From positions 267,410-331,409 of the forward strand of contig CAJNDS010002372.1 of NCBI GenBank assembly GCA_905221605.1: 64,000 nucleotides of DNA. Reading direction: 5' to 3'. This DNA is from Symbiodinium natans. Its lineage: Eukaryota; Sar; Dinophyceae; Suessiales; Symbiodiniaceae. The position numbers and the translations under genes are program-made. This document shows, in pieces, positions 22,946 to 33,655 of the stretch (its first letter is position 1; each line of letters starts with the position of its first letter). The notes beneath the pieces are model-generated. The model was not told the DNA's origin, searched no databases, and was given only the letters and a program-made list of their open reading frames with translations.

Positions 22946-23049
22946 CTGACTCCTTTGGTGGAGGCATCGGCCCGGATACGTCGGTCTCCCGCGCGGAGTG
23001 GGCCTCGGCGATGCTCGCCGTGGGTGTCTGCCGCCAGGAAGCTCCTCCG
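22946..23049 (+). CDS. Possible exon with EF-hand-like half motif
   Basis: Between two telomere-like arrays, 104 bp of non-repetitive GC-rich sequence reads SFGGGIGPDTSVSRAEWASA then MLAVGVCRQEAPP. The SxxEWxxAM helix resembles the second half of an EF-hand, but the loop ligands are poor. The boundaries are approximate. Confidence 0.35.
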
Positions 23050-23190
23050 GTAGGGTTTCGGGTTTCGGGTTTCGGGTTTAGGGTCTAGGGTCTAGGGTCT
23101 AGGGTTTAGGGTTTAGGGTTTAGGGTTTAGGGTCTAGGGTCTAGGGTCTAGGGTTTAGGGTTTAGGGTTTAGTGTCTAGGGTTTAGGGTA
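23045..23190. repeat. TTTAGGG/TCTAGGG mixed array
   Basis: Blocks of TTTCGGG, TCTAGGG and TTTAGGG alternate; starts directly after a possible exon at 22946-23049. Confidence 0.88.
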
Positions 23191-24130
23191 TTGGGTTTAT
23201 AAGGGTCTTGGGTTTTGGCTTTTGGGTTTTGGGCTTAGCATCCCTCCAAAATCACTTGAGAAAAATGGTAGCTTGAGGGTTTTGGGGATCCTTCCGGGCT
23301 TTGTAGGGATCGTTTTATTTGGGGCCTTGGGGGATGATTTAAGGCTCCAGGGTAGCAGGGTTTAGGGTTTCGGGTTTAGGGTTTGAGGGGTTGGAGGCAG
23401 TGCCAGCCAGGAGCGACTCCAAGGCCCCTCTCCCAGCAGTTTACAGAGCCATCTGAGACAGCCCAGGATGTCCCGCCATTGTCTTAGTGGTGCTCAGGAG
23501 GGAAATAGGGAATCAGGTATCCTATGCAATCCCTTTAAAGGCTTATGTCACGGGATATATTCTGGTACAAGACCTTTGTGAAGCCGTTAAGGGACCTTGT
23601 ACAAACTCCTTAAGAATCACCCTACGTAACCCCGGAACCCACAACCCTATATCGACCTCGATACCCCAGAAACACATAAGAAAGCCTACAGAAACCTTGA
23701 GATCAACCCGAAAATATCCCTTCATCAGCGCACACAAATCCCCAGAAGTCGACGCTTCTTGTAGGCAGCCCTGGACAGCTTCGACAGCTGCCAAGCAGCC
23801 ATGGGCCAGGACCAGGGTTTAGGGGTTAATGGGTTTCCGACTATATGCAAGTACCGAAAAAGCTTCGTTCTTGCGTTGTTTTGCTCGCTGCCAAAGTGCA
23901 GCCAGTGATTTCGTGTTTGGGGCTTTAAGAGGTCTTCCTGGGTCTTAAGGTCGATGGATAATAAGAATAAGAATAACAGCAATACTTATTTTGTGATGTT
24001 TTTTATTTTTATTACTGTCATTATGATTACTCTTATCTTTTCAGTGTTATTATCGTTATTGATATTCTCATTCTGATGCTGATTATTGGTTAGTATTGTG
24101 TCCGGTACACATGTGCAACGCGTGGAGAGG

Positions 24131-24180
24131 AGGGTGACCTTACCGTTCAGAGCCTTGCTGCTGAGCTGAACGGCCTGGGT
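24131..24180 (+). CDS. Possible exon with EF-hand-like half motif
   Basis: Reads EGDLTVQSLAAELNGLG after a GAGAG acceptor, a pattern like the (D)GxLxxxEL part of an EF-hand. The downstream sequence dissolves into AAGGGCTTTTG repeats. Weak support. Confidence 0.3.
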
Positions 24181-24289
24181 GGAGCCCCTGGTGTGGAGGC
24201 GCCCTCAAATGCCAAGGGCTCTTATGAAGGCTTCTTTAAAGGGCCGCTTAAGGGCTTGTTATAGGGTTCTTAAGCGCTCTTTGTGAGGG

Positions 24290-24470
24290 CTTTTTGAGGG
24301 CTTTTGAAAGGCTTTTGAAGGGCTTTTGAAGGGCTTTTGAAGGGCTTTTTGAGGGCTGTTGAAGGGGCTTCGAAGGGCTTTCAAAGGCACTCGAAGGGCT
24401 TCAAGGGCTGCTGAGGGCTTTTATATAAGGGCTTTTAGGGGCTTTTCAAGGTTGTTGCGGGCTTTTGAGG
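24290..24470. repeat. AAGGGCTTTTG tandem repeat
   Basis: Degenerate 10-12 bp units GGGCTTTTGA over about 180 bp. Confidence 0.8.
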
Positions 24471-25060
24471 GTTCGGGGTCTTTTAGGGTTTGCAGGGAAA
24501 TTTCCGGGTGCTCAGGGCTTCCCAGTTTGTGGTTTTTGGGGCTTTTCTTGGGGTGCTTGGGGTCTGCAAGGCCCCCAACCATGAACCCCAGTTCTCGCAT
24601 CTCGAGAACCTAGCTTCTTGAAAGCTGTACTTGTGATTTTAACTAAGTTTGTTCATCCACCGACTGCTAAGAACTAAGACCTAAGATCCTCAACATCTCC
24701 CCCCCCCCGCCCCCACTTCCATCACTGCCTCTTCCTGCCCCCCCCCCCCCCCCGCCCAAGACCCAAAACCTGAAAACCCTAAACCTTAACCCCTGAAACC
24801 CTAAGCCCCAAGCCCAAGACCCGAAACCCAAAACCCAAAACCCAGAACCCCAACCCCGTGAACCCTAAACCCCAAACCCCAAACCCCAAACCCTGAACCA
24901 TGCACCCTGAACCCCCAAATCCCAAACCCCAAACCCTGAACCATGAACCCTAAACCCCAAACCCTGAACCCTGAACCCCCGAACCCTACATCCCAAACCC
25001 TGAACCATGAACCCTAAACCCCAAACCCTGAACCCTGAACCCCCCGAACCCTAAAGCCAG

Positions 25061-25110
25061 CCTCAAGAGGAACTCCGGGATGCCATTGGCAAGGCTGATG
25101 GGGCTCAACT
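25061..25110 (+). CDS. Possible short exon
   Basis: After CCAG, reads PQEELRDAIGKADGAQL, an amphipathic helix-like peptide placed between CCCTGAAC-type repeats and a TTTAGGG array. No family assignment. Confidence 0.25.
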
Positions 25111-25151
25111 CCCCGCTTTTCTTTTCGGATGTTTTTTTTTTTCTGTCGGCG

Positions 25152-25222
25152 TTTAGGGTTTAGGGTTTAGGGTTTAGGGTTTAGGGTTTAGGGTTTAGGG
25201 TTTAGGGTTTAGGGTTTAGGGT
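25152..25222. repeat. TTTAGGG telomere-like array
   Basis: About ten perfect units. Confidence 0.92.
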
Positions 25223-25340
25223 TCTGAGGGCAGCGGGGGTCCCCTTCAAAAGGGGCGTTTTACAGAGCTTCGGCTCAGGAGTCTTAAGAACTCGAGAGCC
25301 CGAAACCTTTCAAACCTATACTTCAGGGGTTTAAACCCCT

Positions 25341-25400
25341 GGTTCTTAGTAGGGAATGAGGGAATGAGGGCCCTATATACATATATATATATATGGTATT

Positions 25401-25431
<31 letters not shown>

Positions 25432-25482
25432 AAGGGATTCTATAGGGCCCTCATTCCTTCATTCCCTTCTAAGAACCAGCCA
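25341..25482. repeat. Fold-back (MITE-like) palindrome with AT core
   Basis: The arms GGTTCTTAGTAGGGAATGAG...GGGCCCTATA and the inverted copy TATAGGGCCC...TTCTAAGAACC enclose a (TA)n core at 25379-25425. A half-copy of the same arm appears near 53388-53412. Confidence 0.85.
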
Positions 25483-26179
25483 GTTGAGGGAAAAACAAAG
25501 ACCCAGGGGTTGAGGTTTGTTGGTTTCAAGTTGGGGGCAAGACGGCTGAGGCTCAGAAAGTGTTTGGGTTCAAGGACGTTTAGGGCAGGTTTTTCTGGGG
25601 CTTGCAAGGTTTAAGGGTTGAGGGATTTCAGGGGTTTTAGGGTTCAGAGGTGGCCCGGGCTGAGGCTTTTTGGGGAGTTGATGGTTCAGGGTTCAGCCTT
25701 GTTGGACTATAGAACTTAGTGCCCGAACCCCCCCCAAAACCTTGAAGCCCAAAGCCCTTGAAACCCTAACCCCCCCCCCCTTCCCCCACTGAAAGCCTAA
25801 AGCCTAAAGCCGGAACCCCTGCACCCTGCATACTCTAGACCTCCCCCCCCTCCCCGACGCCCTTTAAACGTGAAAGTGTCCTTAGACCTGGAAAGCTTCT
25901 CCGGGCATGTCTGGGTGTTCCAAAGCCGAGTGAAGACTCGGGGTTCCCGAAAAAACACAACGACCATCTCAACAGGGGGGCTTCGGTGCTTTAGGGAGTA
26001 GCCTCTGAACCCTGACAAAACCCAAAACAATGTAACCAAAAACCCTCCCAACAAGGGGCCCTAACTTAGAACTTGGGGAAGAATCCGCAGGTGAAGTGCG
26101 GCAGCGTGAATGCTGTGGACCTGGATGCGCCTGCCCTTGGGCTGCAAAGGGCTCATTTAAAGGGCAGGGCTCTGTGTCA

Positions 26180-26275
26180 GAGTGTGTGCGTGTGCGCGTT
26201 TGCGCGTGTGCGTGTGTGCGCGTGTGCGCGTGTGCGCGTGTGCGCGTGTGCGCGTGTGCGCGTGTGCGCGTGTGC

Positions 26276-26310
<35 letters not shown>

Positions 26311-26338
26311 GGTGGGTGGGTGTGTGTGTGTGTGTGTG
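26180..26338. repeat. Alternating purine-pyrimidine (GTGCGC/GTGTGC)n tract
   Basis: About 160 bp of GT/GC alternation, ending in (GT)n. Open frames in all three + registers are translations of the repeat. The sequence could adopt Z-DNA. Confidence 0.92.
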
Positions 26339-26557
26339 TTTATTTATTTGTTGTTTGTTTGCTTGGTTGGTTGGCAAGATTTCGGGTGGAGAGTTTGGGT
26401 TCCCAGTTACTGCGAACCAAAGTCGGGCTATGCAGCATATAATATGACTTCTTCCCAAATATGGTGGCTTAATGTAAGTCTCTCGGCCCGTGCGCGCCCT
26501 CGAAACTTCCACGAACCACGCCTTGGTAAAGCCATAAATGCTCGCTTTGGAAAACAG

Positions 26558-26606
26558 GCAGAGGAGAGCGACTTCGAGCGGGAGCTGGCCATGAAGACAG
26601 GCTCGG
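26558..26606 (+). CDS. Possible short exon
   Basis: After ACAG, reads AEESDFERELAMKTGS. It abuts a TTTAGGG array that starts at 26606. It is acidic and helical, with no family assignment. Confidence 0.25.
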
Positions 26607-26724
26607 TTTAGGGTTTAGGGTTTAGGGTTTGGGGTTTAGGTTTAGGGTTTAGGGTTTAGGGTTTGGGGTTTAGGGTTTAGGGTTTAGGGTTTAGGGTTTA
26701 GGGTTTAGGGTTTAGGGTTTAGGG
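26606..26724. repeat. TTTAGGG telomere-like array
   Basis: About 16 units with occasional TTTGGGG; begins where the candidate exon at 26558-26606 ends. Confidence 0.9.
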
Positions 26725-26898
26725 AAGTGGGCAGACTTTGGGTGCTTTGGAGCGTTTTTGTTGGGCGGTTGTACGGGCTTCGTGTGAAAAGCCAAGATGC
26801 CCAGCAGCGCCTTAATTCCCTGAAGGGCCCTTTCTGCCCCCCCCCCCCCCCCCCCGCTTCCATAACACCAAGAAAGGGCCAACCCCTGTAAGCACCCC

Positions 26899-26998
26899 AA
26901 CCCTAAACCCTAAACCCTAAACCCTAAACCCTAAACCCTAAACCCTAAACCCTAAACCCTAAACCCTAAACCCTAAACCCTAAACCTTAAACCCTGAA
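26899..26998. repeat. CCCTAAA telomere-like array
   Basis: About 14 units, reverse in orientation to the array at 26606-26724; the last large array before the viral insertion. Confidence 0.92.
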
Positions 26999-27561
26999 TC
27001 TTAAGAATGGCTCCTTTGGGTTTGGTCGCTGTCGGAAGGCATCGATGGCCTGCTCTACCATCTCAGCGTTCAGAACAAGCCGCCGCAGGGCCTGAGAAAC
27101 GGGTTGGGTTTCGGGTTTAAGGTGTAGGATTTAGGGAGTTTAGGAGTTTGGGGTTCGGGGGGAGAGTTTAGGGTTTAGGGTCTGTAGGGTCTGTCGGGTT
27201 CATGGTTTGAAGTGCGGTTTTTTCGCAGCACGTGGGAACCCGACAGCCGCCCACATGTTGAGGCCTGATCTGAGTGATGGGCCTCTTCGGCACCCTAAAC
27301 TCCAAGCAAGACATTCGAATGGAGACGCCCCCCTCAGAAGCGCCTGGATCAAGCTCGTATAAGTTTGTGTGTGGAGCGTGGAGCCAAAAGGTCTATTGGA
27401 ATACGCCCGTAAGATTGTCGCTCCTACTGCAAGGTATGTAGCCACGCGAGCCACAGGGAAGCTTTCCTTCAAGCAGCAAAAACTAGTCTTGCGACATTGT
27501 TATCGCAACCATAGGACCAAGTTCAGACCTCCTTATAGTTTGATAAACCCCATACGCCCTG

Positions 27562-27566
27562 TAAAG
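27562..27566 (+). repeat. Left target-site duplication TAAAG
   Basis: The five bases TAAAG immediately precede the left terminal inverted repeat and recur exactly after the right one (44603-44607). Polintons usually make 6-bp duplications, so a 5-bp copy is either a family variant or one mutated base. Confidence 0.8.
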
Positions 27567-27860
27567 AGTTAGCAATGACCATTTCCATTTTCTAATCATG
27601 CACCACCCCCTAGCACCCAAACCATAACAACCTATACCTCAACCCTAACCTCACCAAAGTATCCATGGTAAGACCCACAAGATGGAACCACTAGAAGAAA
27701 CCATACACCACCACATAGAAAAACCCCAGCCTCAACATCATACACCAACACCCTCATAGAAAAAACATATTCCCCAACCCGAAATCCCTAACCTTAGAAA
27801 ATGAAAATGGTATTCTCTAATAAAATATTGTAATAGGAATAAGGTTTAGGTTTAAGGTCG
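27567..27860 (+). repeat. Left terminal inverted repeat
   Basis: Matches the reverse complement of 44227-44602 with substitutions. Both start AGTTAGCAATGACC and share blocks such as CATACACCACCACATAGAAA. The left copy is about 80 bp shorter because the right copy has an internal duplication. Confidence 0.85.
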
Positions 27861-27971
27861 AACCGACTAGAACGATAATTGTAGCAAATCCTGAGCTACT
27901 TGTCTAAGTTCCGTTTTCAGCTGCAAACGCACCCTTGAGCATTTCTTCCTGCATCCATCTCCCAGCGGCCC

Positions 27972-29165
27972 ATGAAAGCAGGCCTGGCATTTGCCTTCTT
28001 CCTTTGGGGACGAAGGGCGCTATTCCAGTCTTTTCTTGCGGTCCGTCCTGGCTCTGGGTGCATTCACGCACAGGGTCAGACACGTTTCGCGGGGCCAAGC
28101 AAAATAAACAGCTGGACTCGGACCTTGCGCGCATTCTCAACACGTTCCAAAGATGTTCGAGTTTCCAACTGGGTAGTGAGGAAGAGTGTATTCAGCTTCA
28201 GCGGACATTTGCAGCGTTGTTTGCCAGCACATGTCGAACCAGCTTCAGCAGTCTCAGCGTGCGAGAAGCATACTTGTGCAGTGCGGTCAGATGGTCAGCT
28301 TGTCTGCTTTGGACGCAATCGTGATGGGCAGTGCGACGTCCCAGCAGATTTGGGACCAGTTTTGGCAGTCGCAGCGGGCGATTTTCATACTTGTGCAGTG
28401 CGGTCAGATGGTCAGCTTGTCTGCTTTGGACACAACAGTTGTGGGCAGTGTGACGTCCCAGCAGATTTGGGACCAGTTTTGGCAGTCGCAGCGGGCGATT
28501 TTCATACTTGTGCAGTGCGGTCAGATGGTCAGCTTGTCTGCTTTGGACACAATGATGAGGGGCAGTGTGACGTCCCAGCAGATTTGGGACCAGTTTTGGC
28601 AGTCTCAGCCGGTGGTTTCCATTCTTGTGCACTGCGGGCAGATGGTCAGCTCGTCTGCTTTGGATACGACCCTCTTCGTCGAGAGGACGTCCCATCAGAT
28701 TTGGGACCAGTTTTGGCGCTCTCAGCGGGCGATTTTCATACTTGTGCAGTGCGGTCAGATGGTCAGCTCGTCTGCTTTGGACACAACGGTGGTGGGCAGT
28801 GTGACGTCCCAGCAGATTTGGGACCAGTTGTTGCAGTTTCAGCAGGCAATCTTCGTACTTGTGCAGTGCGGTCAGATGGTCAGCTTGTCTGCTTTGGAGA
28901 CAACCTTTTTGGGAGGTGTGACGTCCCAGGAGATTTGGGACCAGTGTTGACAGTCTCAGCGGGCAATTATCATACTTGTGCAGTGCGGTCAGATGGTCAG
29001 CTTGTCTGCTTTGGACTCAATGGTGATGGGCAGTGTGACGTCCCACCAGATTGGGGACCAGTCTAGTGGGTCATTGTCATACTTGTACTGCGCAGAGGGG
29101 ACAGATGATCAGCTTGTCTGCTTTGGAGACAACTTTCTTGGGAAGAGTCATGTGCCCAACAGGTG
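27972..29165 (+). CDS. RCC1-like repeat protein, cargo inside the element; 3' end frameshifted
   Basis: A 364-residue frame ends at 29066; a shifted frame continues the homology to 29165. From about residue 92 it is built of seven near-identical 39-residue repeats (117 bp at DNA level) of the form HTCAVRSDGQLVCFG then GQCDVPADLGPV-AVSAG. This is the beta-propeller blade pattern of RCC1/ATS1-type proteins, usually scaffolds or exchange factors. An eighth, damaged repeat is 107 bp long, and the 10-bp loss causes the frameshift. The gene is intronless and GC-rich, lying between the left TIR and the AT-rich viral genes. Similar repeats are common in dinoflagellate nuclear genes (recollection, not searched). 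I infer capture of a host retrocopy. The N-terminal 90 residues are unassigned and the start is uncertain. Confidence 0.65.
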
Positions 29166-29194
29166 ATCGTGAAGAAAATATAGAGTGCTTACCC

Positions 29195-30103
29195 TCAAGC
29201 CTTCAGTAGTGCAAATCTCAAATACTGCCTGTTATTGCCCTCAACTCTGTAATAATTTTGCCCTAACTTATTTTCAATATTTTCTATGCTATAAACATTC
29301 TGTGACCAGTTGCTCACTCTTTCTTTTTCATTTAGTTTTCGCTTCCTAAATATCTTAACTTCGTCGCCTACATCTAATTCAGGATAAACATGGTTCTTCT
29401 TTCCTTTCACTGTTAAACCCAACTTCACTTTGAATTGGTTACTGGGCTTTCGGGCTTCCTTAGGTGTACAACCCGTTGCCGAGTGCTTCATTTGATTATT
29501 ATCTGTTAATAATATTTCTAACATGTAGTCTGGCCATTGGATGTTTTCCTTTTCCTTTTTTTCATCTGCTTCAATCCTCTTATATAACATATCTTTAAAA
29601 GTGAGGATGGCTCTTTCACTAAAATTTGGGTGCGCCCTCGTTCTATGATGTTCTATGTTCTCATCCTTCAAATACTTTTGTATTGCCTCCTTGTTCAATG
29701 CGCCTTCATCATCCGTTTAAATTATATCGGGCTTCTTACCCATCTTATTTAAACACTCAATCATCCCACTCGCTACATCTCCTTCTTGTTTGCTATTTAT
29801 CGGCACTACATGCACAAACTTATCAAAAACATCAATCATCAAAACACCTACCCTAGACGTTTGTTCATCCAAATCGTTTATAAAAAACAAATCCATCTGA
29901 TACTCATATGCGGAATGAGGGGCGATAAAGCTGTGTTGACCTACCGGCTTTCTTTTTTGTTCAACATTCTTTCTAAAAAACACGTTAATATCACGCATTG
30001 TTATAGTTTTGTCCTTCTCCCGTGCTTCCGCTAGTGTTCTGGATTTACTCCCGAAACCGGCCTTATCAAAATAAACATCATTAATGGTTGTTTTGCTTTT
30101 CAC
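29195..30103 (-). pseudogene. Retroviral-type (rve) integrase, one in-frame stop
   Basis: About 302 codons on the minus strand. The N-terminal part reads like Polinton/virophage integrases (NDVYFDKAGFGS, then a basic linker), followed by the catalytic core with YQMDLF (first Asp), TDDEGA (second Asp) and HPNFSERA (Glu), that is the D,D,E triad. The C-terminal part (LDVGDEVKIFRKR then YYRVEG) fits the SH3-like DNA-binding tail. A TAA at about 29716-29718 interrupts the frame just before the second catalytic Asp, with the same frame continuing on both sides, so the lesion is a point mutation rather than a gene boundary. The protein would insert the linear element into host DNA. It is the leftmost viral gene, next to the RCC1-like cargo. 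Confidence 0.85.
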
Positions 30104-30196
30104 TCATATAAACTAGTAGCGAAAGTAATGATTTAATAAAATGTTTAAATCATCATTTAGTATTGTCATCAGTCATAGGCATAACAGTTTTACAGT

Positions 30197-30512
30197 TCAC
30201 CATATCATATTTGATTGTTCCACCACGTTTCTTCCTGATGGTTTTTCATCGTTCATAATTTCGGTAATTTGTTTTTCTGTTAAATCTTCTTGGTTAATAT
30301 TATGAGTTTGAACATATTCCTTAATTCGCTTCGTCTGCGCGTGTCTCAATCCAGCATCACGCTTTTTTTGCATGTATGCTTCGTCGTCCTTCCGTAAATT
30401 ATAATTAATACAAACGGTTGTATATCGCCAATTGTTCCCTTATCTCATCCAAAGTCATATCTTCGGGGTTTTTATAGGACATCTCGCGTTCGCTCGATAA
30501 ACTTTGTGTCAT
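30197..30512 (-). pseudogene. Small unknown viral gene, frameshifted
   Basis: The start codon at 30512 opens a frame reading MTQSLSSEREMSYKNPEDMT that stops after about 35 codons. A shifted frame continues with charged helical sequence (DDEAYMQKKRDAGLRHAQTK) to a stop at 30197-30199. One frameshift near 30405 explains both. It is divergently oriented from the polymerase gene. Function unknown. Confidence 0.55.
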
Positions 30513-30669
30513 AATATTACTATACTAGATATGATTTTCAAATCTTTAAATACTTTTTCTTCAAAAAATGATGTTTAAAAATATTTAAAATATTTAAACA
30601 TGTTGAAAATATCTTAAGAAAAACTCATTTAAAAACAAAAAATATTTTGTATAGTAATTCTATAGTCAT
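30513..30669. promoter_or_regulatory. AT-rich divergent intergenic region
   Basis: About 155 bp of very AT-rich sequence with repeated ATTTAAA/TTTAAA motifs lies between two divergently oriented viral genes (starts at 30512 minus and 30670 plus). A shared promoter is a reasonable inference; no specific box is claimed. Confidence 0.4.
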
Positions 30670-32755
30670 ATGACCAAGAACATCAAGCGCAACACCCGAG
30701 CATTACAAACAACCTACGAGAATTACAAAAATCGTCTCGCACAAGGCACTAGAGCAAAAATACAAAATCTAATTGATTTTTATGAAGACCGTAAAATAGC
30801 ACAATTCACCACCGCGGATAATTTAATCAGACAGTTTATAACCGCAAAACCGACAAACAAAAAGCGAAAGCAAACACAGCATACGACAAAATCCACGACA
30901 AACACCACGACAAAGAACCATTGGGGCGACGAATGCAGGAAGCAAAGAAGGAAAACAGGAAACGAAATACTTACAACATCTACACAGTAGATGCGTTGTT
31001 TTAGTTTTACAGACTGAAGGACGAAAAAAATGACAAGGAACTCAAGACAGCGTGTATTGGAAAGACCCGAAAACCTTAAACGTAAAATCTACTAATTACA
31101 TAGAAGACATAGTTAGAAAAAGGGTATTTCGCACAGAGAAGGACACTCTGATATTGTTTTATAAGTTGTTGCATACCTTACAAACCGACCCAGAAGCGAG
31201 GGACGAGCTAGAACAACACAAGGACTACATTGATTGTATTAAATTGCTCAGTGTAGAACGGAGTGATGGTGATGTCAATTTTGACCCTAAAAATGAAAAA
31301 CTAACAAATACAGCAAATTGAAGTAAATTTAACATCTACATTCAAACGCCTTTAGACCCCGAGTTTGAAACCTTTAAGGAAGCCATAAATGTAAAGCATT
31401 ACAAAGAGAACGAGTGTTGGTTCAACACCATAACCGATTGGTATAAGGATACATTAATGGACGAGCAGAGAAGGGAAAAGAACAGATTAACAAAGGACAG
31501 TATGTTAAAGCTGATGAATAAAACCGAAGATGAGTTTAAAACGAATGGGGCGTCAATACAAGATATGGTGCCAGTGTTTGAACACTACGGCATTCAAGTA
31601 AGGATATTCAACTCCTTCATAAAGCCGATTTTCAAATACTCTCCGACCAAATACAACCACCATATACCAACATTATATGCACTAGTTAAAGATAATTATA
31701 TCTACACAGCAAATGACAATCTGCAGATGTTACGGCAGATGGTGGTCATCCGTGAAAATCAAGATGTATCAGTTAAGGCTTCCCCAGATTACCACATAAA
31801 CGAAAATAACGAACCCACTGAATGCAAAATGATACAGTCCTTAAACGACCTGAAGAAATTCAGAGAAAAAGACAATTACACACGAATTTACGATGGTAAT
31901 GATTTAACCCAGTTGTTTTATGAAAGCAAGATGGCGGGATATGAGCCACAGGTAAGATTTACAGGTTGTATTATATCCGATTTATATTTTAAATTCTACG
32001 TTAAAAAGAAGAGCATACGATACAGGATTAAAACACAAAATCTAGTGACGAGTTCCGTTGATGGAACTATAACAGTACGGAACAGATTTATAACAAAATG
32101 TCTAAGGCGATGTATGAATTCAACAAGGCATTATTTAATCCCTTACATAAATCCTATTACAACGAAACCGACATACAACTTCTTAGGGAATGCCGAACAA
32201 TCCCGCCAGTGGGAGAACTAAATAAATTCTACAAGGTGTTTAACCAAAGAACCGAGAAATATGAAAAATACGGATTTATGTCCGAAACAACTACCGAAAT
32301 AGATGTAAGAAAAGCTTATACCCACGCCTTCAACCAAATTACCGAAATCCCTGTCTTTAATCAGTTTGATATATGGAAGCAGTTTAGTTACAAAGCCCAC
32401 GATTACAGCAAGTTTCACGAACTGACTTTGTTTTTAGTAAAACCTAAAGAACAAGCGTTATTTTTTAATAAGGCATATTGTTTGGTATATGGTAAGTTTC
32501 TCAAGCACTACGCCGACAAATGCGAAATCCTATATTACAAACAACCTTCTAGAGTGTATAAGGTGAATTACACGAAACTTATTAAACAACTATGGGCAAC
32601 CGAAATATCAGACCATTTCCCAGAAGATGCCAAAATCAAGAAGCTTATAGCAAATGTACATTTTGGATTGTTAGAGAAGGGAACGAACAAATCATCTAAC
32701 AGCTTTGCTTTTGACGGTTTAAGGGAAGCGTTATATTATCAGCAAGAAGTGGGAG

Positions 32756-33655
32756 GTAAAATTAACAAAATCACCGGATACGACGAAAACGACAAGGAAT
32801 TAGACAGAAAATATTATTGCTTAACAGTGACTGATAGAGTGGCATTAAGAAACGGATATACCTACATAAAAGAGCTACTTCTTCAACCCCATAATCATAA
32901 GATGCAAGAGGATTTTTAGTTAATAACGGCATTGATGTATGGAGTGTTATAACCGATGCCTTTGTAATTAGGCACGAGCACTTAAGCAAGGCGAAGAAAG
33001 CAATAACATTTAACAGTAACATCGGAGGATGGCGACACGAAAAAGGTAAATCAATAATCCCACCGACAGAGCAACACCGGCAAAAAGAAAATACATTCAC
33101 CACGATACCAGAATATACCAATGAAACACTAGAAATTAAAGACGAGTGGGACACGGAAAGCATCGCAACGCAAATAACTCAAAAGAGCCCACTTATCATA
33201 AGAAGTAAATACGCTGGCGGGGGTAAATCGCTTATAGCGAAGCATTTCAGCAAGTTAGGTTATAAAACATTGTTTGTAGTCCCCCAGAACAGCTTATCGC
33301 AAAATATAGATGATGAAGCAATCACTACAAATAAATTCTTTGCTATTCCTGTCGGCGACGGGGAGAAACTACCGGAGTTTGACCATAGTAAATTCAACTG
33401 TATAGTGTTTGATGAATTTATATGAACAGTTTGTATATATTGAATAGGATTAGGGAATTCGTGAAGCAACACCCCGATAAACTTATTATAGGAGCGGGAG
33501 ACGTTAAACAACTGCCACCGATTGAAGACCTAACAAACACCAGAAAGCCCGATGAATACGCCGACGACTGTATCAACCAAATATTTAAATATAATATGAT
33601 GCTTAAGATTTGTAAGAGGTTAGGGGCGAAAGACGACCCAAAAGCAAACGAGAAC
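32756..33655 (+). repeat. 900-bp tandem duplication, copy 1
   Basis: Directly followed by an almost identical 900-bp copy (33656-34555). Both begin GTAAAATTAACAAAATC. The only differences I found are A/G at 33037/33937 and T/A at 33232/34132. The unit covers the polymerase C-motif region and helicase motifs I-III. Confidence 0.95.

Noticed and set aside
26096-26611. Long open frames on both strands over the GTGCGC tract
   Set aside because: Translations are Cys-Ala-Arg-Val or His-Thr repeats produced by a dinucleotide-like tract; all registers are open, so there is no coding signal.
27369-27572. 67-codon frame directly left of the virus
   Set aside because: It runs across the insertion boundary into the TIR, so it cannot be an intact gene; no motif.
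28198-28950. Open frames in other registers, on both strands, across the RCC1-like repeats
   Set aside because: They are shadows of the 117-bp tandem repeat; only the frame opened at 27972 gives the RCC1 pattern.
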